Below are positions 8,437 through 16,812 of a stretch of 64,000 nt of DNA, in pieces. Positions within the stretch are counted from its first letter, which is position 1. Each line of letters begins with the position of its first letter. The position numbers were made by a program, and so were the translations under genes. The notes beneath the pieces are model-generated. The model had not been told where the DNA came from. It saw only the letters and a program-made list of their open reading frames with translations, and made no database searches. The DNA comes from Flavobacterium sp. 1355 (GTDB lineage Bacteria > Bacteroidota > Bacteroidia > Flavobacteriales > Flavobacteriaceae), in NCBI RefSeq assembly GCF_017833415.1, contig NZ_JAFICC010000001.1:372001-436000 (forward strand), in the 5' to 3' direction.

Positions 8437-8451
8437 GTTACAAATTGTAAC
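8437..8451. promoter_or_regulatory. Palindrome GTTACAAATTGTAAC, candidate operator
   Basis: Seven-base arms GTTACAA and TTGTAAC flank a single A. It lies about 35 bases upstream of the -7 element of the radical SAM operon. A half-site TTGTAAC also occurs at 8411-8417. Confidence 0.4.
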
Positions 8452-8731
8452 AAATTTAAAGGTCGGCTATTAGCATTAACAATAACTTGGTTATATTTGG
8501 ATTTGTTTAGGGATATTACTTTTTGACTAAAATTGAGAACAGAAAAAAGGTTTTTGATCATAAATCACTTAGCTGAATACCTTTAAGCATGGAAAATCTG
8601 TTTAAAACCTTAGGCAAAAAGGCACAAAACCCAAAATGAGAGAAATTTATTTTTTTAAAATTGTTCATATTTTGTTGATAAATAGTGTGTTAAGTCTATT
8701 TTAAGTATATCTGATGAAATAATTTATGTTT

Positions 8732-8739
8732 TATATTTG
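8732..8739 (+). promoter_or_regulatory. -7 element TATATTTG of the 82-residue gene
   Basis: A TAnnTTTG match 40 bases before the start codon at 8780. No well-spaced TTG is seen upstream. Confidence 0.45.
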
Positions 8740-8779
8740 ATATACAGATTGTAAGGAAATTAATTTAAAATATTAATAA

Positions 8780-9028
8780 ATGGAAAGAGCTATAAAACTA
8801 AAAGTACGAAAAGAATTAGACGGTCGTCAGCAGTTTAATATTATTAAATTAAAAGGAAGTTTAATTTCTAAAGGTTATACCGAAATTATACATATCCTGG
8901 ATCAGGACGATGAATATCATATCAATTCTTTTGAAACGTCGGTTGAATCTACAAATGAAGTAAAAGATTTTATAAGAGCATTTATCACCAGCGAAAACCT
9001 TACTGATACGGTAACTGTTTTCAAATAA
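8780..9028 (+). CDS. Hypothetical 82-residue protein
   Basis: A small soluble protein beginning MERAIKLKVRKELDGRQQF. It has no signal peptide, membrane segment or known motif. The charge pattern (basic N-terminus, acidic centre DQDDEYH) and predicted alternating strands and helix suggest a compact alpha/beta domain. It has its own -7 promoter element and no close partner. The 212 bases after it lead to the ECF sigma gene. Coding status is likely from the promoter, ATG and coherent composition; the function is unknown. Confidence 0.62.
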   Translation: MERAIKLKVRKELDGRQQFNIIKLKGSLISKGYTEIIHILDQDDEYHINSFETSVESTNEVKDFIRAFITSENLTDTVTVFK

Positions 9029-9240
9029 AATGGTGTATGTTATTAACAAAATCTATTTTTGAGATATTTTATCCAAAAAACGTATATCAGATTAATTAAA
9101 TTTCTGTTCTTTGTACTGTCGTAAATGAAAATTAGTTGTAACTAAAAAATAATTTTTGCGACAAATAAATCAAAAGCAACACTATTAATCCAAGGCAATA
9201 AATTTAGAATCCCTGAGTTTAGAGTGTTAGCAATTAGGGT

Positions 9241-9762
9241 ATGGAAAACAGAAAACTAATCATAAGTTTAAAAAAAGGCAATGAAGCTTCTTTTAAGGAA
9301 GTCTATCTTACTTATTATGACAAACTGATCCACCTTGCAAAACGATTTGACTTAAAAGTTTTGCGCCCTGAAGATTTTGTTCAGGAGACTTTTTTAAGAC
9401 TTTATGATAAAAGGGAATTATTAAATGAAGATGTTTTATTGGATAAACAATTATTTGTAATCAGCAAAAATATCATCCTGAACCATTTAAGCAGGGAAAA
9501 TAAAATAATTCAGCTCGAACCTCTCAATATCGAGATTGCCGCAGAAGAAACCGAAACGGACCTTTATGAAGAAAGACAGCAAAAATTGCATAGTTTCATA
9601 AATGAGCTTCCGGAGCAGCAACAAAAAATATTTACCTTACACAAACTGGAAAACCTTAGCTATAAGGAGATTGCAGCAATTACAGACCTTTCTGAAAAGA
9701 CAATTGCCAATCATATTTATCTTGCCAGTAAATTTATTCGAAAAAAAATCGAAAACCATTAG
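9241..9762 (+). CDS. RNA polymerase ECF sigma-70 factor (FecI-like)
   Basis: A 173-residue extracytoplasmic-function sigma factor. Region 2 is in residues ~10-75 (EASFKEVYLTYYDKLIHLAK and EDFVQETFLRLYDKR) and region 4 in ~115-170 (LPEQQQKIFTLHKLENLSYK and the helix-turn-helix AAITDLSEKTIANHI). It is the first gene of a block with a small ORF, a FecR anti-sigma factor, a TonB receptor with STN domain and a DUF4249 lipoprotein. This is the standard layout for trans-envelope signalling. It should direct transcription of the receptor genes when the ligand is bound outside. Confidence 0.9.
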   Translation: MENRKLIISLKKGNEASFKEVYLTYYDKLIHLAKRFDLKVLRPEDFVQETFLRLYDKRELLNEDVLLDKQLFVISKNIILNHLSRENKIIQLEPLNIEIAAEETETDLYEERQQKLHSFINELPEQQQKIFTLHKLENLSYKEIAAITDLSEKTIANHIYLASKFIRKKIENH

Positions 9763-9808
9763 GAACTTTTTCAATCTCGTTTGTTATATATAAAAACAAG
9801 CGATAGAA

Positions 9809-10018
9809 ATGAAAACTGAATCTTATAAAACAGATGTTACCACAAAAGAAGATGCAAGGTTTATTGTATCGCTTTTGCAATTCGTTATTTCTGATTGTAT
9901 TATGAATTTTGATTTGGATGACCATAATCATGTGCTGAAAATTGAAACAAACAGAGATATTAAAGAAATGGTTTACGGGGTTTTTAATAAACAGGGATTT
10001 TATTGTCAGAAACTTTAA
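9809..10018 (+). CDS. Small hypothetical protein between sigma factor and FecR
   Basis: A 69-residue soluble protein, MKTESYKTDVTTKEDARFIV, with alternating hydrophobic and charged residues (FDLDDHNHVLKIETN). It looks like a small beta-alpha-beta domain. It sits 46 bases after the sigma factor gene and 11 bases before the FecR start, all on one strand, so it is probably co-transcribed. I do not recognise a family. Its position suggests a modulator of the sigma/anti-sigma pair, but this is inference only. Confidence 0.62.
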   Translation: MKTESYKTDVTTKEDARFIVSLLQFVISDCIMNFDLDDHNHVLKIETNRDIKEMVYGVFNKQGFYCQKL

Positions 10019-10029
10019 CGCTCCAAATT

Positions 10030-10869
10030 ATGGATGATAAAAATATAGAAGAGGAATTAAAAAGAATATGGGACGAAAATTCTGAACCGCAGCCTAACCA
10101 TATAAAAGAAGCTTCGTGGCAGGAATTTCAGGCGAAAACTTTTTCTCCGAAAAGAAAATTCAAACCGTGGCGTTATGCAGCCGCTGCGGCCGTATTGATA
10201 TTTATGTTTGTTGGTGCCGGTATTTATTTTACTAAAGATCCTTTGGGCAATACTATTTTGGTTGCTTCTAATGTAGTTGAAAATTTAACTTCTAAAGTCA
10301 AAACAGTAAAGTTGCCCGATAATTCTATTGTAGAATTAAATCCGAATTCTAAAATTATTTATGCTAATGATTTTGCGGTAAACAGAAAGATTGCAATAGA
10401 AGGTGAGGCTTATTTTAAAGTTACAAAAGATAAAAAACATCCTTTTCAGGTTTTTTGCCATGAGACAACCACTACAGTTTTGGGAACTTCTTTTACAGTT
10501 CAGGCAAATGTAGCACAAGAAGTAACTGTTTCACTTTATGAAGGAAGTGTCCGGATGAATGTAAAAGGCCAGACAAAAAACTGGATACTGAAACCGGGAG
10601 AAAAATTCACCTACGGAAACAAAACCGCTGTAGTAGAAGAGTTCAACAGATTTACAGATTTTGATAACGAAAAACTAACTTCTCTTTGCACTTATGTGGA
10701 GATGAATTATGGTTATAAAATGAGTATTCCACAGGAATATGCTAACCAGAGAATTACACTTCGAATCAATAAAAAAGAAGACTTAAAAACAATTGTTCAA
10801 TTAATATCAGAAATGTATAACCTAAATTTTGAAATAAACGATGAAGTAAAACAAATCAGTTTTCAATAA
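10030..10869 (+). CDS. FecR family anti-sigma factor
   Basis: A 279-residue inner-membrane anti-sigma regulator. The N-terminal cytoplasmic part binds the sigma factor (residues 1-46). One transmembrane helix spans about 48-67 (WRYAAAAAVLIFMFVGAGIYF). The periplasmic FecR domain (~90-190) contains KLPDNSIVELNPNSKI and GEAYFKVTKDKKHPF, and a DUF4974 domain ends the protein. I chose the ATG at 10030; an upstream TTG at 10003 would overlap the small gene before it. It relays the signal from the STN domain of the next receptor to the ECF sigma factor. Confidence 0.9.
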   Translation: MDDKNIEEELKRIWDENSEPQPNHIKEASWQEFQAKTFSPKRKFKPWRYAAAAAVLIFMFVGAGIYFTKDPLGNTILVASNVVENLTSKVKTVKLPDNSIVELNPNSKIIYANDFAVNRKIAIEGEAYFKVTKDKKHPFQVFCHETTTTVLGTSFTVQANVAQEVTVSLYEGSVRMNVKGQTKNWILKPGEKFTYGNKTAVVEEFNRFTDFDNEKLTSLCTYVEMNYGYKMSIPQEYANQRITLRINKKEDLKTIVQLISEMYNLNFEINDEVKQISFQ

Positions 10870-10971
10870 AAAAGAAAAGGATGCACTAGCCGCGAAACTA
10901 CACATCCTCCTCATTATCAGGATAGCAAAGAGCTATTCTATTTAATTAATTATTCAAAAATACAAAATTTC

Positions 10972-13584
10972 ATGAAGCATTTAATTTCAGCATGCTTTTT
11001 TTTATTCAGTTTAAGTATGTTTTCACAAAAAGTTACGATAACTGTAGATCAAAATGCGTCGCTCAAAGAATTTTTTAAGCAAATTGAAAATCAGACCGAT
11101 TTTAAGTTTGCCTTTACAGATCAAATAGATACCAATCAAAAATACTTCAGTCAAAAAAAGACTTACACTAATATTGAAATAAAAGATCTTATTGGTGAAC
11201 TAAATAACAGTTCTGCTGTACAGTTTTCTATAACCGGCAATAATATTTTTGTGAAGCAGAAATCTTTTAAGGCAACGAAAAAAAAAAATAAACTGACAGG
11301 TCAGATTCTTGACGAAAACAAAGAACCTGTCATTGGCGCCAATGTTTATATAACTGAACTTGCGACTGGTGCTACAACCGACAGAAACGGAATGTATGCA
11401 ATAGAGCTTGACAAAGGAACTTATACGGTTGTAATTAGTTATGTGGGCTTAAAAAACAAAGAAAAAAAAATCACTATTGCTGACGATGTCAGGGTAAACT
11501 TTAATATGGAATCTGACAGTCAGCAATTAGACCAGGTGATTGTGACTAACAGCAAAGCGGTCGATGTAAGAAACACTCAAATGAGTGTAAATAAACTTTC
11601 GATGGAAGAAATCAAAAGGATTCCGGTTGCCATGGGCGAGCCGGATCCTTTAAAATCTCTTTTGACACTGCCGGGTGTTACAAATGCCGGAGAAGCGTCG
11701 TCAGGTTTTAACGTCCGCGGAGGTGCTGCCGATCAAAACCTGATTCTTCTGGACGGAGCTCCTGTTTATGGAGATTCGCATATGTTTGGGTTTTTCTCTG
11801 TTTTTAATGCTGATGTTGTAAGCAGCCTTGATTTATATAAAGGAGGAATTCCTTCTAAATTTGGAGGACGTGTTTCTTCTGTTTTAGATGTAAACCAACA
11901 AACCGGTGATTTTGAAAATTATAAAATAAATGGAGGAATTGGTTTAATATCAAGCCGTTTATTAGCACAGGGGCCAATTACAAAAGGGAAAGGTTCTTTT
12001 ATCATTGCAGGACGGGCTTCTTATGCCCATTTATTTTTAAAACTGGCCGATAATAAGAATTCGGCTATGTTTTATGATATAAATGCTAAATTAAATTATC
12101 GTCTGGGAGCCAATAACAGTATTGCTTTTTCGGGATATTTAGGAAATGACGTTTTTGATATTAGTGATCGGTTTTCCAGTACATTCGGTAATAAAATGGG
12201 GATCTTAAGCTGGAAACATAAATTTTCTGATAATGTAAACACAAACCTTTCTGCATTCTACAGCGATTATAATTTTAATCTGGGCATAACACCAGAAAAA
12301 TTTGAATGGGATAATACGATCACTACATACGGAATCAAGAATAATTGGAACCATTCACTTTCTGATAAGCTGAAACTGAATTATGGTTTTGATGGTCAGT
12401 ACTATAAGTTTAACCCTGGTACTGTGAAGCCATCAAGTTCTGACTCGCAGTTTAATTTCAAACAACTGGACAAAAAATTTGCTTTTGAATCTTCTGTTTA
12501 TCTTGATTTTGAACATCAGATTACAGAAAAGCTTAATCTTAGATATGGACTTCGCTATAGTATGTTTTACCGTCTGGGCGGGGAGGAAATTAGTATTTAC
12601 GAAGATGGCAAAGCAGTGGTATATAACCCGATTTATAATATTTATGAAGAAGGAACTCCAATCGGGACTAAATCGTACGGAAGTGGAGAAACCATTAGTA
12701 AATTTAATAATCTGGAACCGCGTGCAGCATTGTCGTATACCTTTAACGAAAATACATCTGTAAAAGCAAGTTATAACAGAATGGCGCAATATATCCATAT
12801 GTTGTCGAATACGCAGTCTCCGCTGCCAATGAACATCTGGACACCAAGCGGGCCTTTTGCAAAACCACAATTACTGGATCAGTACGCAGCCGGATTCTTT
12901 AAAAATTTCAGAGATGGCGATTATTCTTTTGAGGGAGAATTATTTTATAAAAAAATCCAAAATCGTATCGATTATATAGACGGTGCAGATATATTGGCCA
13001 ATAATAATATTGAACAGGTTATTCTGAGTGGTAAAGCCAGATCATATGGTATGGAATTATTGTTTAGAAAAAACGCAGGCATTTTTACAGGCTGGGTTTC
13101 TTATACCTTGTCACGCGCAGAACAAAAAACTCCCGGAAGAACGCCGGAAGAGCCGGGAATCGCAAATGGTGACTGGTATTTATCAGGATACGATAAATTA
13201 CATAATTTAAGTGTTGTAGGTAATTATGAATACAGCCCAAAATGGTCTTTTAATGCCAATTTTACCTTGCAGTCAGGTCAGCCTGTAACCTATGCCAACG
13301 GTTATTATGAGTTTGGCGGAATCAATATACCCAACTTTTCTCTGAGAAACGAAAACAGGCTTCCAGTTTATCATCACCTCGATCTGGCAGCAACTTATAC
13401 ACCAAAACCGGATAAAAAGAAAGGATGGCAAAGCTACTGGGTATTTAGCATTTATAACATATACAACAGAAAAAATGCTGCTTCGATGACCTTTGCCACA
13501 AATGAAGATACAGGAGCAAATGAGACCCGAAGATTGTCCATTTTTGGAATAGTACCCGGGATTTCTTATAATTTTAAATTTTAA
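10972..13584 (+). CDS. TonB-dependent receptor with STN and carboxypeptidase-like domains
   Basis: An 870-residue outer-membrane transducer/receptor. In order it has a signal peptide (residues 1-18), an STN signalling domain (~20-98), a carboxypeptidase-regulatory-like beta domain (~107-178, LTGQILDENKEPVIGANVYI), a plug (~210-320, VRGGAADQNLILLDGAPVY) and a beta-barrel ending in a C-terminal aromatic (YNFKF). The STN domain fits with the upstream FecR/sigma pair, so ligand binding should trigger transcription. The stop overlaps the next start by one base (TAATG), so the DUF4249 protein is translated with it. The ligand is unknown; siderophore-type or protein/peptide ligands are both possible. 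Confidence 0.9.
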   Translation: MKHLISACFFLFSLSMFSQKVTITVDQNASLKEFFKQIENQTDFKFAFTDQIDTNQKYFSQKKTYTNIEIKDLIGELNNSSAVQFSITGNNIFVKQKSFKATKKKNKLTGQILDENKEPVIGANVYITELATGATTDRNGMYAIELDKGTYTVVISYVGLKNKEKKITIADDVRVNFNMESDSQQLDQVIVTNSKAVDVRNTQMSVNKLSMEEIKRIPVAMGEPDPLKSLLTLPGVTNAGEASSGFNVRGGAADQNLILLDGAPVYGDSHMFGFFSVFNADVVSSLDLYKGGIPSKFGGRVSSVLDVNQQTGDFENYKINGGIGLISSRLLAQGPITKGKGSFIIAGRASYAHLFLKLADNKNSAMFYDINAKLNYRLGANNSIAFSGYLGNDVFDISDRFSSTFGNKMGILSWKHKFSDNVNTNLSAFYSDYNFNLGITPEKFEWDNTITTYGIKNNWNHSLSDKLKLNYGFDGQYYKFNPGTVKPSSSDSQFNFKQLDKKFAFESSVYLDFEHQITEKLNLRYGLRYSMFYRLGGEEISIYEDGKAVVYNPIYNIYEEGTPIGTKSYGSGETISKFNNLEPRAALSYTFNENTSVKASYNRMAQYIHMLSNTQSPLPMNIWTPSGPFAKPQLLDQYAAGFFKNFRDGDYSFEGELFYKKIQNRIDYIDGADILANNNIEQVILSGKARSYGMELLFRKNAGIFTGWVSYTLSRAEQKTPGRTPEEPGIANGDWYLSGYDKLHNLSVVGNYEYSPKWSFNANFTLQSGQPVTYANGYYEFGGINIPNFSLRNENRLPVYHHLDLAATYTPKPDKKKGWQSYWVFSIYNIYNRKNAASMTFATNEDTGANETRRLSIFGIVPGISYNFKF

Positions 13585-14429
13585 TGAAGATGCAAATGTT
13601 TAAAAAATATAGTCTAAAGAGTAAAGCACTAACAATAGTTAGCCTGTTATTTGTTTTGGTTTTTTCTTCTTGTGAAGATGTGGTAAATCTTGATCTTGAG
13701 ACCGGAGAAGCGAAACTAGTGGTAGATGCCGAAATTATCTGGAAAAAAGGAACAGCTGGTAATGAACAAGTTATTAAAATCAGTAAAATGGCTCCTTATT
13801 ATAATAATACGACACCAAAAGTTTCGGGAGCACAGGTAAGAATTGAAAACAGTACGGGTGATATTTTTACTTTTAATGAAACCGAGCAGGGAATTTATGT
13901 CTGCACTAATTTTGTTCCTGTTCTAAATGCGGATTATAAATTATTTGTAACTGCAGAAGGGCAGAGCTTTACAGCAACTGAAAAACTGACTTCTGTAACA
14001 CCAATTGATAAGGTAGAACAAGCACTTGTACCTGATTTTGGGGGAGAAGATGTCATTGAACTTACTTTTTATTATAAAGATCCCGCCGATCAGGCCAATT
14101 TTTACCTGACAGATTATCAAAGTGAATTCCTGCTGTTTCCGGAATATGAACTTACTGATGATGAATTGTTTAATGGAAATGATATTAGCACCCGATTCTC
14201 AGACGAAGACATGAAACCGGGAAATACTGTTGAAATTACGCACCGTGGTATTTCTAAAAGTTTTTATAACTATATGAAACTAATTTTGGAGGTTTATGAC
14301 GGAAACCCTTTTTCTGTTCCTCCAGGAAATATACGAGGCAATATCGTAAATACCAGTGATGCTAATAATTTTGCTTTAGGATATTTCAGGCTTTGTGAGT
14401 CTGATAGTGTTTCTTATTTAGTAAAATAA
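13584..14429 (+). CDS. DUF4249 family lipoprotein
   Basis: A 281-residue exported lipoprotein (signal peptide with lipobox FSSC, Cys30). It belongs to the DUF4249 family, seen in GEAKLVVDAEIIWKKG and a beta-rich body. The family is found next to STN-type TonB receptors in Bacteroidota and may be the surface partner of the receptor, as SusD is for SusC. That role is inferred from context. Its ATG overlaps the receptor stop. In-frame ATGs at 13590 and 13596 are alternatives that give the same lipoprotein. A strong terminator follows. Confidence 0.85.
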   Translation: MKMQMFKKYSLKSKALTIVSLLFVLVFSSCEDVVNLDLETGEAKLVVDAEIIWKKGTAGNEQVIKISKMAPYYNNTTPKVSGAQVRIENSTGDIFTFNETEQGIYVCTNFVPVLNADYKLFVTAEGQSFTATEKLTSVTPIDKVEQALVPDFGGEDVIELTFYYKDPADQANFYLTDYQSEFLLFPEYELTDDELFNGNDISTRFSDEDMKPGNTVEITHRGISKSFYNYMKLILEVYDGNPFSVPPGNIRGNIVNTSDANNFALGYFRLCESDSVSYLVK

Positions 14430-14450
14430 AAATATTTAGGTTGATTTGTA

Positions 14451-14499
14451 CGTACATCTGGCATATAACATACCGTATGTCAGGTGTATGTTTTTTTTT
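14451..14499 (+). terminator. Strong terminator after the DUF4249 gene
   Basis: A 15-bp stem (14451-14465 with 14476-14490, three G-U pairs) with a 10-base loop is followed by nine T. Confidence 0.8.
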
Positions 14500-14503
14500 A
14501 AAA

Positions 14504-14533
14504 TAAAAAACCTATGCGTTTAAACATAGGTTT
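14504..14533 (-). terminator. Terminator after pgl
   Basis: On the minus strand AAACCTATG and CATAGGTTT pair around 8 bases, followed by a T-rich tail. It ends the gnd-zwf-pgl operon. Confidence 0.72.
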
Positions 14534-14556
14534 GTATTCTAAGTTATAGAAGCTTA

Positions 14557-15273
14557 TTAATCTTTTCCGGCAGCATTTCTGTCAACAAGAAATAAAAGTT
14601 CTCCTGTTTCGGGTTTTATTAACTGCATCGGATATACATTTGGATTATAATCTCCATGTAAAACTTCTTTTAAGGCCGGAGCTTTCTTTTCACCAAAAGC
14701 AATTACCACAATCTTTTCTGCCTTATTAATAAGTGGTGCTGTCAGGGTAATGCGATGCATTTTTTGTGGTTCAAGATAATAAGCATCTACCCATTTCTTT
14801 TGTTCATTTAACACAGCCTGGCCCGGAAAAAGCGAGGCAGTATGTCCGTCATCGCCCATACCCAATAGTATAAGGTCAAACTTTCCTTCATCACCTAATA
14901 CATTTCTAATAGACTGCTCATAAGCAGAAGCGTAGTCTTCTGCACTAACACCGTCTTTATACATCTCAAAAATATTTTCCTGCGGAATAGGAACGTGGCT
15001 TAATAATGTGGCATAAGACATTTTTGCATTACTAAGATCATCATGAAGCGGAACCCAGCGTTCGTCTCCCCAAAATATAAAAACATTCCTCCATTCTATT
15101 TTACCTTTGTAAGCATCAGAAGCTAATAGTTTGTAAATGCCTGCGGGAGAAGAACCGCCTGTGAGAACTGCAGTAAAATTTCCTTTTTTGGCAATAGCTT
15201 TTTGGGACAATTCTACAAAAAGATTTGCCGCTTCGGTATTAATTTCTTCTGTATTATTGTAAATCTGTATCAT
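14557..15273 (-). CDS. pgl: 6-phosphogluconolactonase
   Basis: A 238-residue NagB/DevB-type lactonase that hydrolyses 6-phosphogluconolactone to 6-phosphogluconate in the oxidative pentose phosphate pathway. The family pattern is seen in AVLTGGSSPAGIYKLLAS, VFIFWGDERWVP, LILLGMGDDGHTASLFPG and the C-terminal LTAPLINKAEKIVVIAFG. Length is normal. Its start overlaps the end of zwf by 20 bases, so it is translationally coupled as the last gene of gnd-zwf-pgl. It is cytoplasmic. Confidence 0.93.
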   Translation of the reverse strand: MIQIYNNTEEINTEAANLFVELSQKAIAKKGNFTAVLTGGSSPAGIYKLLASDAYKGKIEWRNVFIFWGDERWVPLHDDLSNAKMSYATLLSHVPIPQENIFEMYKDGVSAEDYASAYEQSIRNVLGDEGKFDLILLGMGDDGHTASLFPGQAVLNEQKKWVDAYYLEPQKMHRITLTAPLINKAEKIVVIAFGEKKAPALKEVLHGDYNPNVYPMQLIKPETGELLFLVDRNAAGKD

Positions 15274-16786
15274 TTAAAAGTTCTTCTTTTGTTTGTGTAT
15301 TCGGAATCCAGGCATGTCCCTGACGTGCCAGTAATTCATCTGCTTCTTCCGGTCCCCAGGTTCCTGCTTTGTAATTCGGAAAATTAGCAGGAGGTGTAGT
15401 TTTCCATAATTGCTGAATGGTATCAATAGCATCCCAGGCCTGTTCTACCTGATCCCAGCGCATAAACAGGGTAGGATCTCCTGCCAGTGCATCTGCTATC
15501 AAAGTTTCATAAGCTTCTGGTGACATTGTAGAACAGGCAAAATAATCAAAAACCATTTCTGCCGGTCTCAAAGAAAGTGAAAGCCCTGGTTTTTTGGTCA
15601 TAAACTGCAGCTTAATATCCATAGCAGGCTGGATATTAATAATAAGCCTGTTGGGTGTCATACCTTCTTTTCCATAAGAAAAAGAAGAATGAGGAACAGG
15701 TTTAAACTGAATAATAATAGAAGATTGTTTTTCTTCCATTCTTTTTCCGGTGCGTAAATAGAACGGAATTCCCTGCCACCTCCAGTTATCCAGATAAATC
15801 TTCATTGCTACATACGTTTCTGTATTAGAATCAGGAGCAATTCCTTTATCCTGACGGTATCCAGCTACAGGTTTCCCGTTTATGGAACCCGCATCGTATT
15901 GGCCTCTTACAATATAGTGATCAACCTCATCTGGTTTGATACGACGAATCGATTTCAAAACATCTGCTTTACGATTACGAATATCATCTGCGTTTAATGA
16001 AGCCGGTGCTTCCATGGCAGTCATACATAAAATCTGAAGCAAATGGTTCTGAATCATGTCTTTTAATGCTCCAACTCCTTCGTAGAATCCGCCTCGTTCT
16101 TCAACGCCGACTTCTTCTGCCACGGTAATCTGAACAAAATCAATAAAGTTTCTGCTCCATAAGGGTTCAAACATTGAGTTTCCAAAACGGAATGCCAGAA
16201 TGTTCTGAACGGTTTCTTTGCCTAAATAATGATCAATCCTGTAGATTTGTTCTTCCTTGAAAGTCTGCGAAAGCATTTCATTAAGTGCAATTGCAGAGGT
16301 TTTATCGTAACCAAATGGTTTTTCGATAATAATACGATCTTGTTTTGCATTTGCCGCAAGCCCAATCTTTTTGATATTGCTTGAAATAGTTGAAATAAAA
16401 GAAGGTGTAATCGAAAGATAGAAAAGGCGATTGGCACGTTCTCCAAAAGCCAGATCAAAATTATTGATCTTCTCGTTTAATCCGATATAAGATTCTTCTT
16501 GGTCAATATCCAGACTGTGATACGTTATGTGCGAAAGAAATTTTTGCGTTTCAGGATCAGAAACTTCTTTTTTTCTTGAAAATATATTTAGATTTTCTGA
16601 GACATAACTGCGAAAATCTTCATCTGTTTTCTCGGCTCTTCCGAGCGCAATGATCTGAAATTTTTCAGACATACGGCCGTCGAGATACAGATTTTGAAAA
16701 GCAGGAAACAGTTTTCTTTTGGCTAAGTCTCCGGTTCCTCCAAAAATAACAATGATTGTTGGATTTATATTTTTGAATTTACTCAT
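15254..16786 (-). CDS. zwf: Glucose-6-phosphate 1-dehydrogenase
   Basis: A 510-residue enzyme that oxidises glucose 6-phosphate to the lactone and makes NADPH. It has the N-terminal Rossmann motif IFGGTGDLAKRKLFPA, the active-site RIDHYLGKETVQN segment (near residue 182) and the conserved NWRWQGIPFYLRTGKRM stretch. Length is full. The gene lies 26 bases after gnd and overlaps pgl, so the three pathway enzymes are made from one transcript. Confidence 0.96.
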   Translation of the reverse strand: MSKFKNINPTIIVIFGGTGDLAKRKLFPAFQNLYLDGRMSEKFQIIALGRAEKTDEDFRSYVSENLNIFSRKKEVSDPETQKFLSHITYHSLDIDQEESYIGLNEKINNFDLAFGERANRLFYLSITPSFISTISSNIKKIGLAANAKQDRIIIEKPFGYDKTSAIALNEMLSQTFKEEQIYRIDHYLGKETVQNILAFRFGNSMFEPLWSRNFIDFVQITVAEEVGVEERGGFYEGVGALKDMIQNHLLQILCMTAMEAPASLNADDIRNRKADVLKSIRRIKPDEVDHYIVRGQYDAGSINGKPVAGYRQDKGIAPDSNTETYVAMKIYLDNWRWQGIPFYLRTGKRMEEKQSSIIIQFKPVPHSSFSYGKEGMTPNRLIINIQPAMDIKLQFMTKKPGLSLSLRPAEMVFDYFACSTMSPEAYETLIADALAGDPTLFMRWDQVEQAWDAIDTIQQLWKTTPPANFPNYKAGTWGPEEADELLARQGHAWIPNTQTKEELLNDTDLQ

Positions 16787-16812
16787 TTTGTGTGTTGTGT
16801 TGCTTAAAATTC

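Larger units (their letters stand above)
8353..8779. other. Divergent intergenic region with promoters and a palindrome
   Basis: No gene is visible in these 427 bases. Leftward control elements are at 8396-8403 (-7 element) and 8437-8451 (palindrome). A rightward -7 element is at 8732-8739. The middle part (about 8460-8700) shows nothing I can name. Confidence 0.6.
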
